The notes below the pieces were generated by a model. That model saw only the letters and a list, made by a program, of their open reading frames with translations, was not told where the DNA came from and made no database searches. Positions 18,924 to 29,105 of a stretch of 37,838 nt of DNA are shown here, piece after piece. Each line of letters opens with the position of its first letter. Within the stretch, counting starts at the first letter, position 1. The position numbers and the translations under genes were made by a program. Source of the DNA: an uncultured Trichormus sp. (lineage in GTDB: Bacteria > Cyanobacteriota > Cyanobacteriia > Cyanobacteriales > Nostocaceae); assembly GCA_936914905.1 (NCBI GenBank), contig CAKZGI010000097.1, forward strand, positions 1 through 37,838. Reading direction: 5' to 3'.

Positions 18924-19007
18924 CTACCAGCCTCCTGTAAAAATTTTTATGTTTTTTTCTAAGATATGAGATTTGCTGTTTGCCCAGCCTAATGCCAGAC
19001 AACAAGA

Positions 19008-19562
19008 TTATGATATTAAATTAGCAAAGGATATCAAAAATCTAGTGTGGTTGTCGCTCATAGTGCCAGCGAAATTACCGTACTCATGCAATTTGGGAAA
19101 GCAAGTCAGCCTATTCAGCCTATATAGTTCATCATCTAAGCTAGGGGGAGCATCCCGGAGTTGGCGGTGCATTTGCAAAATCACTTCTTCAGGAACTTGT
19201 CGTTCGCGCTGTTTATTAAGTGCTAAACACAGCCGAACAGGAGTTCTTACCCATAGCCCAGTAATGTGAGTAAAACCGAAATCACAGGCTAATTCTATGA
19301 TTTTCCAGCGATTTCTTCTCTGGGTGTTGGTAGCATCGAAAATAGTGGGGATACCTAGAGTAGTGGCTTGCTGAAATTGTCTTTCTATTTCCCGCTAAAT
19401 CAAGAACCACGGTCCTTGAGTTGCTTGGGAACTAAAGAGGAGTTGCCCCCGGATGGCATCTGTAGAAATTAGCTGCATCTGGGGGCATTCTGTCAGTAAT
19501 TGTTTTGCCAATGTTGACTTGCCACTATCAGGAAGACCAATCAGCAAAAGTAGTTTAGTCAT
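19008..19562 (-). pseudogene. P-loop kinase (polynucleotide-kinase-like AAA_33) with one premature stop
   Basis: On the minus strand from ATG 19562 to TAA 19008-19010 there is one frame of 184 codons. It reads MTKLLLLIGLPDSGKSTLAK, a Walker A, then LISTDAIRGQL, later GIPTIFDATNTQRRNRWK, LWVRTPVRLCLALN and RERQVPEEVILQMHRQL. This matches small ATP-binding kinases of the Pnk/zeta-toxin-like group. A single TAG at 19395-19397 breaks it (LI*REIE), where homologues as I recall them have tryptophan. All other motifs are intact, so this is either a very recent pseudogene or a gene with an unusual internal stop. The physiological substrate is unknown. Confidence 0.75.
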
Positions 19563-19565
19563 TAC

Positions 19566-19635
19566 TTATTGGTCATTAGTCATTAGCTATTTTGGGTTGA
19601 TTAATTAGTTTTGACAACTGACAACTGACAAATGA
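19566..19635. repeat. Short tandem repeats (GGTCATTAGTCATTAG and GACAACTGACAACTGAC)
   Basis: Heptamer-like repeats of TCATTAG and ACAACTG type fill the gap between the kinase pseudogene and the 3' end of glgC. Both are common intergenic elements of Nostoc-like genomes. Confidence 0.8.
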
Positions 19636-19643
19636 AAAACTGA

Positions 19644-20933
19644 CTAAATGATTTTACCATCGGGAATTACAGCATTTTTGAGAACGACAACAATTCCACT
19701 ACGGATGAAAAAGCCTTGTTTTTCGCGTTCGGCTTCTTGGACATTATCTTTATTGATAATTTTGACATCGTGACCGATACGGGCATTTTTATCAATGATT
19801 GCTCTGCGAATAATGGTATCTTTAGCAATGCCTACAGGGATGTCACCTTGTTCTAAGCTACATTGGCGTTCAACTGATGGTTGATAATAGTCAGCACCCA
19901 TGAGTAGGGATTCTTCAATTACACAGCCTGATTCAATCCGCGATCGCACTCCCAAAACTGAATGCTGAATTCGGCAATTTTTCAAAATACAACCTTCGCC
20001 AATCATTGATTCTGTAATATCACAATTCAAAAATTTAGAAGGAGGTAAATAACGAGCGCGGGTGTAAATTGGTGCTGCTTCATCATAAAAGCTAAAAGTC
20101 GGCATTGGTTGTTGAGTAAGGGCTAAATTAGCATTATAAAATGCTTCAATTGTCCCAATATCTTCCCAGTAATCATCAAACAAGTATGCCTGAACGTTGT
20201 GATCTTTAGCTGCATCAGGAATAATTTCTTTACCAAAATCAGTCCGCTGTAAAGATTGTTTCAAAAGTTTGATCAAAACATCTTTTTTAAAGACATAAAT
20301 CCCCATCGAAGCGATGTAGGGTTGTAATTCAGCCTGTTCTTTTGTTAACCCCAACACGGTAGTATCGACACGCATTTGCGCTAAGGCCTCACCTTTGGGC
20401 TTTTCGCTAAAGTCAATTACCCTACCAGAGTTGTCGATTTTCATCAAACCAAAATCTGAGGCGCGATAATCATCTATCGGGATAACAGAAAGGGTAATAT
20501 CCGCATTGGTTTCCCTGTGACGCTGGATAAATAGACGGTAATCCATCCGATAGAGGTGGTCTCCAGAAAGAATCAGGAATTCGTCCACATCCCAATCTTG
20601 CAACATCCAAATGTACTGACGCACAGCATCGGCTGTACCTTGAAACCAATTGGGGTTTTCTGGTGTTTGCTGTGCTGCTAACACTTCCACAAAACCATCA
20701 CTGAAACCGCTGAAGTTGTAAGCACGGGCGATGTGACGATTAAGGGAAGCTGAGTTAAACTGTGTGAGGACGTAGATTTTAAAGATTTCTGAATTTATGC
20801 AGTTGCTAACAGGGATATCTATGAGACGATACTTCCCAGCCACGGGTACTGCGGGTTTAGCGCGGAGTTTGGTTAGCGGATAAAGCCGAGTACCCGCACC
20901 CCCACCAAGTATGATTGCTAAAACTTTTTTCAC
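19644..20933 (-). CDS. glgC: Glucose-1-phosphate adenylyltransferase (ADP-glucose pyrophosphorylase)
   Basis: A 429-residue protein, the usual length for cyanobacterial GlgC. It makes ADP-glucose from ATP and glucose-1-phosphate, the committed step of glycogen synthesis, and is activated by 3-phosphoglycerate in cyanobacteria. The nucleotidyltransferase core begins [17 protein letters not shown] and includes [26 protein letters not shown] (catalytic Asp side) and [10 protein letters not shown]. The C-terminal left-handed beta-helix carries [16 protein letters not shown] and [14 protein letters not shown], and the protein ends in the regulatory tail [12 protein letters not shown]. It begins with GTG at 20931-20933, preceded by GGAG at 7-bp spacing. 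The gene is intact with a HIP1 octamer near 19941. Confidence 0.96.
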   Translation of the reverse strand: MKKVLAIILGGGAGTRLYPLTKLRAKPAVPVAGKYRLIDIPVSNCINSEIFKIYVLTQFNSASLNRHIARAYNFSGFSDGFVEVLAAQQTPENPNWFQGTADAVRQYIWMLQDWDVDEFLILSGDHLYRMDYRLFIQRHRETNADITLSVIPIDDYRASDFGLMKIDNSGRVIDFSEKPKGEALAQMRVDTTVLGLTKEQAELQPYIASMGIYVFKKDVLIKLLKQSLQRTDFGKEIIPDAAKDHNVQAYLFDDYWEDIGTIEAFYNANLALTQQPMPTFSFYDEAAPIYTRARYLPPSKFLNCDITESMIGEGCILKNCRIQHSVLGVRSRIESGCVIEESLLMGADYYQPSVERQCSLEQGDIPVGIAKDTIIRRAIIDKNARIGHDVKIINKDNVQEAEREKQGFFIRSGIVVVLKNAVIPDGKII

Positions 20934-21405
20934 AAAATTTCTCCAGACTGCCTTTCAACTCTCACCTACAGTTTAGGACTATGAGTGGCAGCTGATAAGG
21001 GGGGATCAAAGAATCTTGGGAAGGAATTTTTGAGATGGGGTTTAGGTACATAAAATAGAACTGATGTATTAATAATATTAGAACTCAGGTTAGGATGCTA
21101 TACTAAAAACGGTTTAAAAGTGTCACACTGATTAGTGTAGTACGGCGTAAATAAACCAACTATTCCAAATCTCTGAAAAGCTCATGCCGTATAAATTTTG
21201 AATTTTGTTGGCGCAGCCTGCTGGAAGCACTATTTTGTTAGCGTAGCTCTTCTGAAATAAGCATTTTGAATTCACGGCGATACTAGTTCAATGGAGTGCT
21301 TACTGAGGTAAAAACTCATCTTCTGTTAATTCAGCTAAATGATATGGAGAGATGACAGGAAAAGACTCTACTGCCAAACCTGTTTCAGCCAAACTGAACA
21401 GAAAA
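20934..21405. other. Intergenic region with short repeats and a possible gene fragment
   Basis: About 470 bp upstream of glgC. It should hold the glgC promoter, which I cannot place with confidence. Around 21190-21270 there is mosaic repeat DNA (TTTTGAA-like, and TTGTTGGCGCAGCCTGCTGG). From about 21404 down to the TAA at 21300-21302 the minus strand is open and ends SPYHLAELTEDEFLPQ, which looks like a genuine C-terminus of an unrecognised protein, possibly a remnant. Confidence 0.35.
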
Positions 21406-21860
21406 ACTTAGGGTTCTATTTTAGAAGAAGAACAACCTAAAGTTATTATTCCTAAAGTTATTATTTCTAAGGAAGAGTATAATTTTGCTATTGAATCTAT
21501 AGACAAGCCAAAAGTTATTATTTCTAAGGAAGAGTATAATTTTGCTATTGAATCTATAGACAAGCCAATGGAATCTGGAGAAGAACTTTCTGCAGAGGAA
21601 ACTTCTCTATTAGAACTGTTATCTATTCTTGTCTTGTGGAAATGTATGAAGATTCCTAGTTTTCTCTAGAATCAGCATCTCCCCAAGAAATTCTATTACA
21701 TCTTATGGATGCACGAGGACTTAAACAGTCAGATTTAGTTGAAGTTATAAGTTCAAAGCGTGTTGTTTCAGAGATTGTGAATGGGAAAAGATCCATTAGT
21801 AAAGCACAAGCTAAAGCTTTGGGAGAGTTTTTCTAGGTTCCTGCGGCACTTTTTATTTAA
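21406..21860 (+). pseudogene. HigA-type antitoxin / XRE-family regulator, decayed
   Basis: The C-terminal half, in one frame up to TAA 21858-21860, reads ILLHLMDARGLKQSDLVEVI, then VVSEIVNGKRSISKAQAKAL and PAALFI. This is the helix-turn-helix domain of the HigA-like antitoxin group (COG5499). The N-terminal half (KVIISKEEYNFAIESIDK, then EETSLLELLSILV) lies in a different frame and carries a 15-bp and a 57-bp tandem duplication. A frameshift near 21640 and stops near 21660 and at 21834-21836 inactivate it. No HigB-like toxin is visible on either side. The true start is not clear. Confidence 0.75.
21436..21567 (+). repeat. Nested in-frame tandem duplications (15 bp and 57 bp)
   Basis: CCTAAAGTTATTATT occurs twice in tandem (21436-21450 and 21451-21465). 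A 57-bp unit from 21454 to 21510 is repeated perfectly at 21511-21567. Both unit lengths are multiples of three. Confidence 0.95.
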
Positions 21861-22005
21861 GTTCGCTCAGACTTCGTGAATGTGAATGGTCTTGCTCAAA
21901 TCAAGATCAGGGCTAAGGTTTTCTTATACGATTAGAGTCAGTATGATTGCTAATGGGATATGATCAGCCCTGATTACCTTAATTAATTGTAAAAAGTGTA
22001 ACTAT

Positions 22006-23168
22006 ATGAGATTAGACTTTGTAGAATTTTATTAGGATAAAGGTAAGGCAAGTGAGTGGCGTTTAGATGATTGTCAATTGGGTAATATAAACTAAACTTA
22101 GATTTTTGGTAAAAATGCTTCTGGTAAACCGAAAATACTTAGAGCTATTAACTTTTTAGCGAATTTGCTATGTGGTGACGAAATGCTGAGATCCGAACAT
22201 AGGTCGAGAAAATGGAAATTGATCTTTTCTAATACCCAGAAAATACATATAGTTTACATATTAATAGTTGAGAATGGTCGTGTAGTTAAAGAGAAATTAA
22301 CTATTGACTCTGAGATTTTACTTGAAAGGAATAATTCAGGTGAGGGTAAAGTTAGGGCTGGAAAACTAAAAATAGAAATCGACTTTCAGACTCATATTCA
22401 TGAAATTACCGCTTTAAAACGGAGAGATTCTATCCAACATCATTTTTTTGAGGAAATTTATAATTGCGCAAAGTCATTAAAATATTATCAATTTGGAACA
22501 GGTTTAGGAAAAGGTCGTGTTACAGTTGCTAACTCGATAAGGATAGGCTTAAAAGATACATAGCAAGTCATTGAAATATTCAATTCAGGCAAGGAAGAAT
22601 TCGGAAGAAATTTCATTGAAGCTATAAAATCAGATATGGCATCTGTAGGTTACAACATATCTCAAGATAGGAATAAGAATACCATATGATCTGGTTTTTT
22701 AACCAAAAAGGAATTAGTTCCACATTTTCAATATCTTTATGTTCAAGAAAATGAGCTAAAAGATAAAACTGAGGAAGCAATGATCTCTCAAGGTATGTTT
22801 AGAGTATGATCTCTAATCATTCAAGTAAACTATTCGCTTTTAGCTAAAAAGCGATTGTATTTTAATAGATGATATTGGGGAAGGACTAGATTTTGAAGGA
22901 GCATCAGTAATGATTAAGTTACTTATTAGTAAATCTGAATCTGAAAATGGATTATTTCAGTTAATCATGACAACTAATGATAGCTATGTTATGAATGGTG
23001 TTATTTTAGATTATTTGTCAGTAATTTAGAGACAACCAGGATTGGCAACACTTCATCATAATATATATACATAATTCAAAACGAATATTTGAATATTTTA
23101 AATTTATTGGTTTAAATAATCTTGACTTTTTTGAGACTCAATTTTACTTAAAAGGATTTGGTAATTAG
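22006..23168 (+). pseudogene. AAA/ABC-type ATPase (RecF/OLD-like), decayed
   Basis: From ATG 22006 the frame reads MRLDFVEFY, a stop, then EWRLDDCQLGNIN, then IFGKNASGKPKILRAINFLANLL. GKNASGKP is a Walker A in which the expected T/S after GK is P. Further on, in another frame, LIDDIGEGLDFEGAS gives a Walker B, followed by a D-loop-like region and LIMTTNDSYVMN. Stops occur near 22031, 22097, 22561 and later, and there are frameshifts. It ends at TAG 23166-23168, about 387 codons in all. It has the layout of small SMC/RecF-like ATPases that pair with a Toprim-like protein. The gene 14 bp downstream is such a partner, so the two formed an operon. Confidence 0.75.
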
Positions 23169-23182
23169 GAGCATATAGATCA

Positions 23183-23885
23183 GTGAGACAACTAGCTATT
23201 TTTGTAGAAGTAAAACAGAATAGATATTTGTGGAAACATTTCTTAAAAAAGTTGCCGAGAAAAATAAATCTGCTATAGAGATAATTTCTGTAAATTCTAA
23301 TCAACCTGGACAAGATATTTATTTAATTAAGAAACCAGTTATTTTTTGTGAAACAAAATTTTATGTTTTGATATATAACTCCTCTGGTCACAAAAGAGTG
23401 GCCTATGACATGAAAAAACAGTGTGGTAAGGTAATCGTATCTAGCTATGAGAGAGTTATTGGATTACAAAGATGTTGATCCAACTACCTATATCTGAAAA
23501 ATCTAAGCTGCAAAGTAATTTATATTCTTTATTACCAAAGGGTTCAATTCCTCTAAATATAGTGCTTGCTATCATGGAAATAGAAGCATAGTTCTTAGCA
23601 TAATATAATCATTTTCTTAAACTAGATTCCAGTTTAACACCAGGTAGAATTCAGGGAATTTTTGGTTTTAATCCTCAAACCGATGATATGGACAGGAGAA
23701 GGGAACCTTCGGATGATTTGAAGCAGATTTATAATCATGTAGGATAAGGTTTCAATAAAAGTGAAAAACAAATGAATAGGCTTGCATCTAATTCAGATTA
23801 TAAATTTATATATATAAAACTTGCTAATAGTGTTCCTAGTCTGGGAGAATTTATCGGATATATTGATAAGTTAATAAGTTCTTAG
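23183..23885 (+). pseudogene. Toprim-like DUF4276/RloB-type partner protein, decayed
   Basis: From the GTG at 23183 the sequence gives VRQLAIFVEVKQN. Allowing one base slip, this becomes the FVEGKTEQxFVExFL pattern typical of DUF4276-like and other Toprim-related proteins, in which the first E is catalytic. The rest reads FLKKVAEKNKSAIEIISVNS, YDMKKQCGKVIVSSYERVIG, IVLAIMEIEA and FGFNPQTDD. MEIEAW is a typical later block; here its W is a stop. It ends at TAG 23883-23885, about 234 codons. At least two frameshifts and several stops break it. The neighbouring ATPase and this gene resemble two-gene ATPase plus Toprim anti-phage modules. The exact family name is from memory and should be checked. 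Confidence 0.65.
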
Positions 23886-23890
23886 TAAAT

Positions 23891-25336
23891 ATGCCGATTC
23901 ACACACCAGACTGGGTTAAACACACAGTTTTCTATCAAATCTTCCCTGATAGATTTGCTAAAGGCAAACAACCACATAAACGATTATTAAATAATGCAAA
24001 ATGGGAAGATTGGGATGCCTCCCCCACACTCCAAGGTTATAAAGGTGGCGATTTATGGGGTATTTTAGAAAAATTAGACTATATCCAAAGTTTGGAAATT
24101 AACGCTATTTACTTTACTCCCATTTTTCAATCAGCTTGTAATCACCGCTATCACACCCATGATTATTATCAAGTCGATCCATTATTGGGAGGTAATGAAG
24201 CTTTTAAAAAATTACTAGATGCGGCACATCAGCGTAATATTAAAATAGTGCTTGATGGCGTTTTTAATCATGCCAGTCGGGGTATATTCTTTTTTCACGA
24301 TATTTTAGAAAATGGACCCCATTCACCTTGGGTAGATTGGTTTAAAATTGAAGGTTGGCCACTGGCACCATATACAGGTGATGCACCTGCAAATTATGTA
24401 GGATGGGCAGGAATTCGTTCTTTACCAGTATTTAACCATGATAACCCAGAAGTGCGGGAATATATTATGGAAGTTGCCGAATATTGGCTTAAATTCGGTA
24501 TTGATGGTTGGCGTTTAGATGTACCTTTTGAAATCAAAACTCCAGGTTTTTGGCAAGAATTTAGGGAAAGAGTAAAAGCTATAAATCCTGATGCTTATAT
24601 TGTGGGGGAAGTGTGGACAGATTCCCGTGAGTGGTTAGATGGAAGTCAATTCGATGGGGTAATGAATTATTTATTTACGGGTCCGACTATTGCATTTACC
24701 GCAGGTGATCGCGTAGATTTACAACAGGTGGAAGGACGTGCTTATGAAACCTATCCACCGTTATTTGCTGCTGAATATGCTGAAAAAATTGAGGATTTAT
24801 TAAAATTGTATCCTTGGGAAATTCAGCTAACACAACTTAATTTATTAGCGACTCATGATACAGCCAGATTAATTACTATTGCTGATGGTGATATTGCTAG
24901 TTCCATACTAGCAACTTTGTTATTATTGACATTCCCTGGTGCGCCGAGTATATATTATGGTGATGAAGTTGGTTTACTTGGTGGGTTAGATCCCGATAAT
25001 CGTCGTGGTTTTCCGTTAGAAGCAAATTGGAATTTGGAAATACTGGAAACTCACAAACAATTAATTTCACTACGTCATCAATATCCAGCTTTACGGATTG
25101 GTAATTATCAAGTTCTTTATGCGGAAAGAACGCTGTATGTATTTGCACGAACTTTGGGAAACGAGGAATTAATTATTGCTGTAAATGTAGGTAATGAGTC
25201 AGTTACAGCTAGTTTTGATTGTATTCAATTACAAAATCAACGGCAAAAATTACTGTATGGTAGAGGTGAAATAAAATGGAATGGTAAAAATGCTTATTTA
25301 AAAATTCCTGCGCGTAGTGGTTGCATTTTCGGTTAA
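23891..25336 (+). CDS. GH13 alpha-amylase family enzyme (neopullulanase/cyclomaltodextrinase-like)
   Basis: A 481-residue GH13 glycosidase, probably acting on maltodextrins or alpha-1,4/1,6 glucans in the cytoplasm (no signal peptide). Conserved regions are all present: LDGVFNHAS, GWRLDVPFE with nucleophile D210, VGEVW with acid/base E240, and THDTAR with D323. The barrel N-terminus starts WVKHTVFYQIFPDRFAKG, typical of the neopullulanase/cyclomaltodextrinase group. The separate N-terminal beta domain seen in many of those enzymes is missing, so the protein is short but complete. It starts at ATG 23891, only 5 bp after the dead Toprim-like gene, with no strong ribosome site. It is intact in the middle of decayed genes, suggesting it is still selected for. 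Confidence 0.9.
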   Translation: MPIHTPDWVKHTVFYQIFPDRFAKGKQPHKRLLNNAKWEDWDASPTLQGYKGGDLWGILEKLDYIQSLEINAIYFTPIFQSACNHRYHTHDYYQVDPLLGGNEAFKKLLDAAHQRNIKIVLDGVFNHASRGIFFFHDILENGPHSPWVDWFKIEGWPLAPYTGDAPANYVGWAGIRSLPVFNHDNPEVREYIMEVAEYWLKFGIDGWRLDVPFEIKTPGFWQEFRERVKAINPDAYIVGEVWTDSREWLDGSQFDGVMNYLFTGPTIAFTAGDRVDLQQVEGRAYETYPPLFAAEYAEKIEDLLKLYPWEIQLTQLNLLATHDTARLITIADGDIASSILATLLLLTFPGAPSIYYGDEVGLLGGLDPDNRRGFPLEANWNLEILETHKQLISLRHQYPALRIGNYQVLYAERTLYVFARTLGNEELIIAVNVGNESVTASFDCIQLQNQRQKLLYGRGEIKWNGKNAYLKIPARSGCIFG

Positions 25337-25417
25337 GGATGTAGTTTTTTTAAACGAACCACACAGACACAGAGAATTATAGAGAGAAAAAGAAAAAAGA
25401 GTTTAAATGTCGAAATG

Positions 25418-25648
25418 TCAGTGAAAACGATGGTCAATTTTATCTGTTTTATGTTGGTTGCAAGTTAAACAGAGCGTTTGCAAATTGCTAATATCATTTT
25501 TTCCACCACGAGACAAAGGGATCATATGATCAAAGCTGAGATTAGCTTCTTGGGAAGTTTTACCACAGCTTTGACACGGATATTTATCCCTTTGAAACAT
25601 ATAGTTTCTCACTTCTGGATCTATGGGGATGTGTGGCGTTTTATTCAT
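25418..25648 (-). CDS. Small HNH endonuclease domain protein
   Basis: A 76-residue protein with a zinc-ribbon HNH fold: VRNYMFQRDKYPCQSCGK, then FDHMIPLSRGGKNDISNLQ, then LCLTCNQHKTD. The two CxxC pairs (CQSC, CLTC) bind the structural zinc, and the DH, N and H residues form the nuclease core. It resembles many stand-alone cyanobacterial HNH proteins, whose roles range from mobile-element nucleases to unknown. It looks intact, although the extreme C-terminus may be shortened. It lies tail to tail with the GH13 gene. Confidence 0.75.
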   Translation of the reverse strand: MNKTPHIPIDPEVRNYMFQRDKYPCQSCGKTSQEANLSFDHMIPLSRGGKNDISNLQTLCLTCNQHKTDKIDHRFH

Positions 25649-25757
25649 ATTGATTGATGAAACTCATCAAAATCTTGCTTAACTTTTTGAGAGTAATAAC
25701 GTGCATATTCTATAATAGAATTATGCCATGCACAAGATTTCAGACTTCTATGATCAA

Positions 25758-26024
25758 TTATTCATCGGATCCAAAAGTTATAGTAATAAGTCGGGTATCT
25801 TTGATTGATGCAGCTTGATTAAATGTTAGTTTTGGAAGGGTATCACCTGTTATTTGATAAGCGATTACTAATGATTCTAAAGTATCTATTTCATTATTAA
25901 CTGCTTCTTGATAAGAATCTCCATGTATCCGCCAATTTTGTCTGGGAAAGTCAGAACAACCTACTAAAAAATAGTTATCTTCTTGTGACCATTGAATTAT
26001 CATTTGATATTCAAGGTTCATCAT
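25758..26024 (-). CDS. HicB-like antitoxin domain protein
   Basis: An 88-residue protein with the HicB fold: LEYQMIIQWSQEDNYFLV, then GCSDFPRQNWRIHGDSYQEA, then ALESLV-like helix DTLESLVIAYQITGDTLPK. The family partners the HicA mRNA interferase, but no HicA-like gene is visible on either side, so this is an orphan or a solitary regulator of the UPF0150 group. It has two ATGs at the start. The frame is open and intact, unlike the neighbouring KGK gene. Confidence 0.7.
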   Translation of the reverse strand: MMNLEYQMIIQWSQEDNYFLVGCSDFPRQNWRIHGDSYQEAVNNEIDTLESLVIAYQITGDTLPKLTFNQAASIKDTRLITITFGSDE

Positions 26025-26200
26025 TTTCTGTTTTATCTTCTATTTCCTTAATAGCTTGTTTTAGTTTTTACCAACTTCACTAAGTCTAATAATAGATTTC
26101 TTGTTAACTATCAATTTTTACATAAATTAATTTTTGAGAAGATATTGATTATAACAGTTAATAATCCTGCAAATCCTGGACATCCTGATTCACACAATTA

Positions 26201-26248
26201 AGCGATTAGAAATCGCGCTTACACAAACACAGTCCACGAAGGCGGACT
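26201..26248. repeat. Double-hairpin intergenic repeat
   Basis: GCGAT-TAGAA-ATCGC (26202-26216) and AGTCC-ACGAAGGC-GGACT (26231-26248) form two adjacent hairpins separated by a spacer. This is a frequent intergenic palindromic repeat in Nostoc-type genomes. Confidence 0.65.
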
Positions 26249-26258
26249 AATTAATTTA

Positions 26259-26648
26259 TTAAGTAGCATCATTTATCTTAGGTCGTAAATCATAAAGTGG
26301 TGATTCTGGTTCTTTAACTTCTGGTGTTTCTTTAATCTCTTCTATTTCTCCCGCTGCATAAAATTCAATACCTAGGCTAAATTTTAATTTCCCGTCCTTC
26401 CAAGATTTAGAACCTAAAGTTAGTATTGCTGCATCCATACCTTCTTGAAAATATTCAAGAGCATAATCACCCTATTCCAAATAATAAATTTTATCCTCTA
26501 TTAATAGATTCCATACTTTTTCCAAAAATTCTTCATTGTCAACAAGTATTTCTAATGCTTGTTTCAACTTACTAACTTTATGAATTAATTCATTACATTC
26601 AACTACATCATCACCATTACACTCTATCAACTGAAAATGATTTTCCAT
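26259..26648 (-). pseudogene. KGK-domain cyanobacterial protein with one premature stop
   Basis: A single frame of 129 codons runs from ATG 26646-26648 to TAA 26259-26261. It reads NHFQLIECNGDDVVECNELI and then SWKDGKLKFSLGIEFY, in which the W(K/x)xGK(L/V) block is the hallmark of the KGK family found almost only in cyanobacteria (function unknown). One TAG at 26472-26474 (YYLE*GDY) breaks the gene in the middle. No frameshift is seen. It lies 30 bp downstream of the dynamin-like pseudogene on the same strand, so it may have been its operon partner. Confidence 0.6.
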
Positions 26649-26678
26649 TTCTTTCTTCCTCTGTGTTCAGCCAAAATA

Positions 26679-29051
26679 TTATACCTCTTCTCCCCCAATT
26701 ACTGGTAGTAAATCTTCATATAACTGCATCGCTTATAAACAGCTATTAATTTCCATAACTGCTGTATTATATTCCTGAATTTTCCCATCAACTTCACTTA
26801 ATAAACGCTGATTATTAGCAATCTTTTCCTCAGCTTCTTGCTGCAATGTTTTCTTTAAATAAGCACCTGCATGGGGATATATTTGTAAAATATCATCCGC
26901 TTGTTTTTCCCCCATTGTTAATAACTGTGTTTTGATGGTTCGATTAATAGTTTGATGGAAAGATTTACGAATGGTGTGGGAAACTTTGGGTTCAAAGTCC
27001 AACTTCAATAATTGTCTAATAGCAGGTTCTGCTTCGATGACACTTTATACGTCGTAACATTGAGAAGTTTGTTGTAATGTTTTCCAAAATTGATAGATTG
27101 AAAATGTGCCTTCATCGTAAAATCTAGGACTTTCTCTGACCAACTGATCGCACTCTATACCTGCAGCACTTACTAAAGCTTGACTAATAACTTTTTCAAT
27201 TAATTTTACCTCTGATTATATTCCTCTGTCATTACCTAATAACCGATACAATTAGCGGTAGTATTCTGATACTGTAATCTTTTCCATTAGCTGTTGAAAT
27301 AAATTAGCAATTACTTGTTGACAAGACTCAAATAAAATATCTTCCAATTGATTTGATAGGTATAAAAAGCCTCTACTCAAATAGCTAATAAAGGTGCAGT
27401 TACATTGCGGCGATGACTCAAATTTGCACGACTATAAGCATCAGCTATGGAAAAGGTATCTAATAATTCATCAAGACGACGAATAATTCGTGATTGTAAT
27501 TGCCGAAAATCTGCTTCGAATTCTTCACAATTATTATTAATTAGTTTGTTGACTTAATTATTAATATGTTGATGAAAATCCCTCCCAACTTCCTGGAGTT
27601 GCTGTTTTAATTTTTGCGACTCATATTCTTTCATACTTTCGATTTCTGGTAAATATGCACAATTTGATAGTGTTTTTTGAGTTTAAGATAAATATCTCCT
27701 AAGTAATCCGCAATATTTTTAAATAACTGTGGAAGTTTTTCTTCTGTGAGATAGCCGAGCCGGTAATTGATGTGCTAAAGTCTTCAATTCCACTATCTTG
27801 GATGAGTTGGTTAATGAGTGGTGTTGCCTGTTCACTTAAAATACTCACATAGTTTTGACTGGGAGTTTCAAAGCTGTTAACAGAAATACAAAATTGACTG
27901 GGAGATAGTTTTCCAAAATTAGCACAATAACGATTAAATTCATTCATAAAATACGGCGTTTCTTCTTTCCCATCTGAGTTTTTGATACTTTCTGCAAAAA
28001 TTGAATCTAACCCAAATCTGTCTAATCTCGTGGTCTGTTTAAGTTAACTACCGTAAGAACCTAGTAAACCACTGGTTTTATAAACTCTCCTACTATCTCG
28101 AAATTGGCTATTAATTAAATCTTCTAATCTTTGTCTAAGTTGGTTATTGTACCAAGTTTCATCTATGTGGTTAAAGATATAAAAAACTCTGTCTCTTATT
28201 CCTACATTTTCCCGCATTGTCTCCAACAGTTCTGTTTCTTATTTTGTCATATCTCCTGCTGACGCAGGTCTGAGAACACAGACTACTGCTGATGTATCTT
28301 AATGTTGAATTTTTGCATAAGTTAATTGTGCATCTTTCTCTATAGGTGCATCAATTCCTGGTGTATAAATAATGATGTTTTTTTCTTCTAAAAGCGGGTG
28401 ATGACAGTAATATTCTATCCGTTTCAGAACTGCGCTATGACTACCACCTCGCGCATGTCCAGCAGCTTCTCTGAGGTTAGAAAAGTTAAATTGTTCCATT
28501 GAATATGTAGCATTATTAATTATATTGGTGCGCTCGGGATTTACTACATATCCATGTAACAATAAAATCAAAGCTTTTGCTTGTTTTGCACGTTCTGATT
28601 TACTTTCTCCTCCTTCTTGTTGAATAATTGCCTTACAACCTTAATGGAGTAAATCGATGACATCAGGTTTATTGATATTTTCAACTGTATTTAACCCCAA
28701 TTATTGACACAATAAAATCGCTTTTTATCTGATTTCTGCTTCACTTAAAAAAGTTAAAATAACTCTTTCTCCATCTGCTGGTACATACTCAATTTTACAT
28801 TCTGTAGCAGTTGCGTGTCCTTCTGGGCTATATAATAATTCTCTCTCCAATAGTGCATTAATCAACATTTATTTACCTGCACTAAAAGCACGTGCAAATA
28901 CAATTTCAAATCTAGGAGAAACGGCTTTATGTAAACATATCTGCATATAAGTAATATCTTGAGAACGCAAAGCCCCTTCTTGGTGTGAAAGTTGTAAAAT
29001 AGATTCGACTTGTGATTGTATTTGCTGGCATTGGGGTACTAAATTTGACAT
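26679..29051 (-). pseudogene. Bacterial dynamin-like GTPase, nonsense-riddled
   Basis: About 790 codons on the minus strand from ATG 29051 to TAA 26679-26681. The P-loop (G1) reads FARAFSAGK and is then cut by a stop where homologues have S (SAGKS). MLINALLERELLYSPEGHATATECK follows as the G2 region, then YTPGID for the DTPG motif (G3) and FNHIDE for the NKxD motif (G4). The C-terminal part is helical and coiled-coil-rich (HAGAYLKKTLQQEAEEK). These are the marks of cyanobacterial dynamin-like membrane-remodelling GTPases, some of which act in phage defence. At least nine premature stops are present. The five longest open pieces share one frame, with local slips in the middle (27200-27700). 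It lies 55 bp after the U32 peptidase pseudogene and 31 bp before the KGK gene. Confidence 0.8.
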
Positions 29052-29105
29052 AGTAAGTAGTAAAAACTCTTTACAAAAATTGTAATGCTACTTATAGCAG
29101 GTTAG

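Noticed and set aside
18973-19269. 98-codon plus-strand frame
   Set aside because: It is antisense to the P-loop kinase pseudogene, whose motifs explain the sequence.
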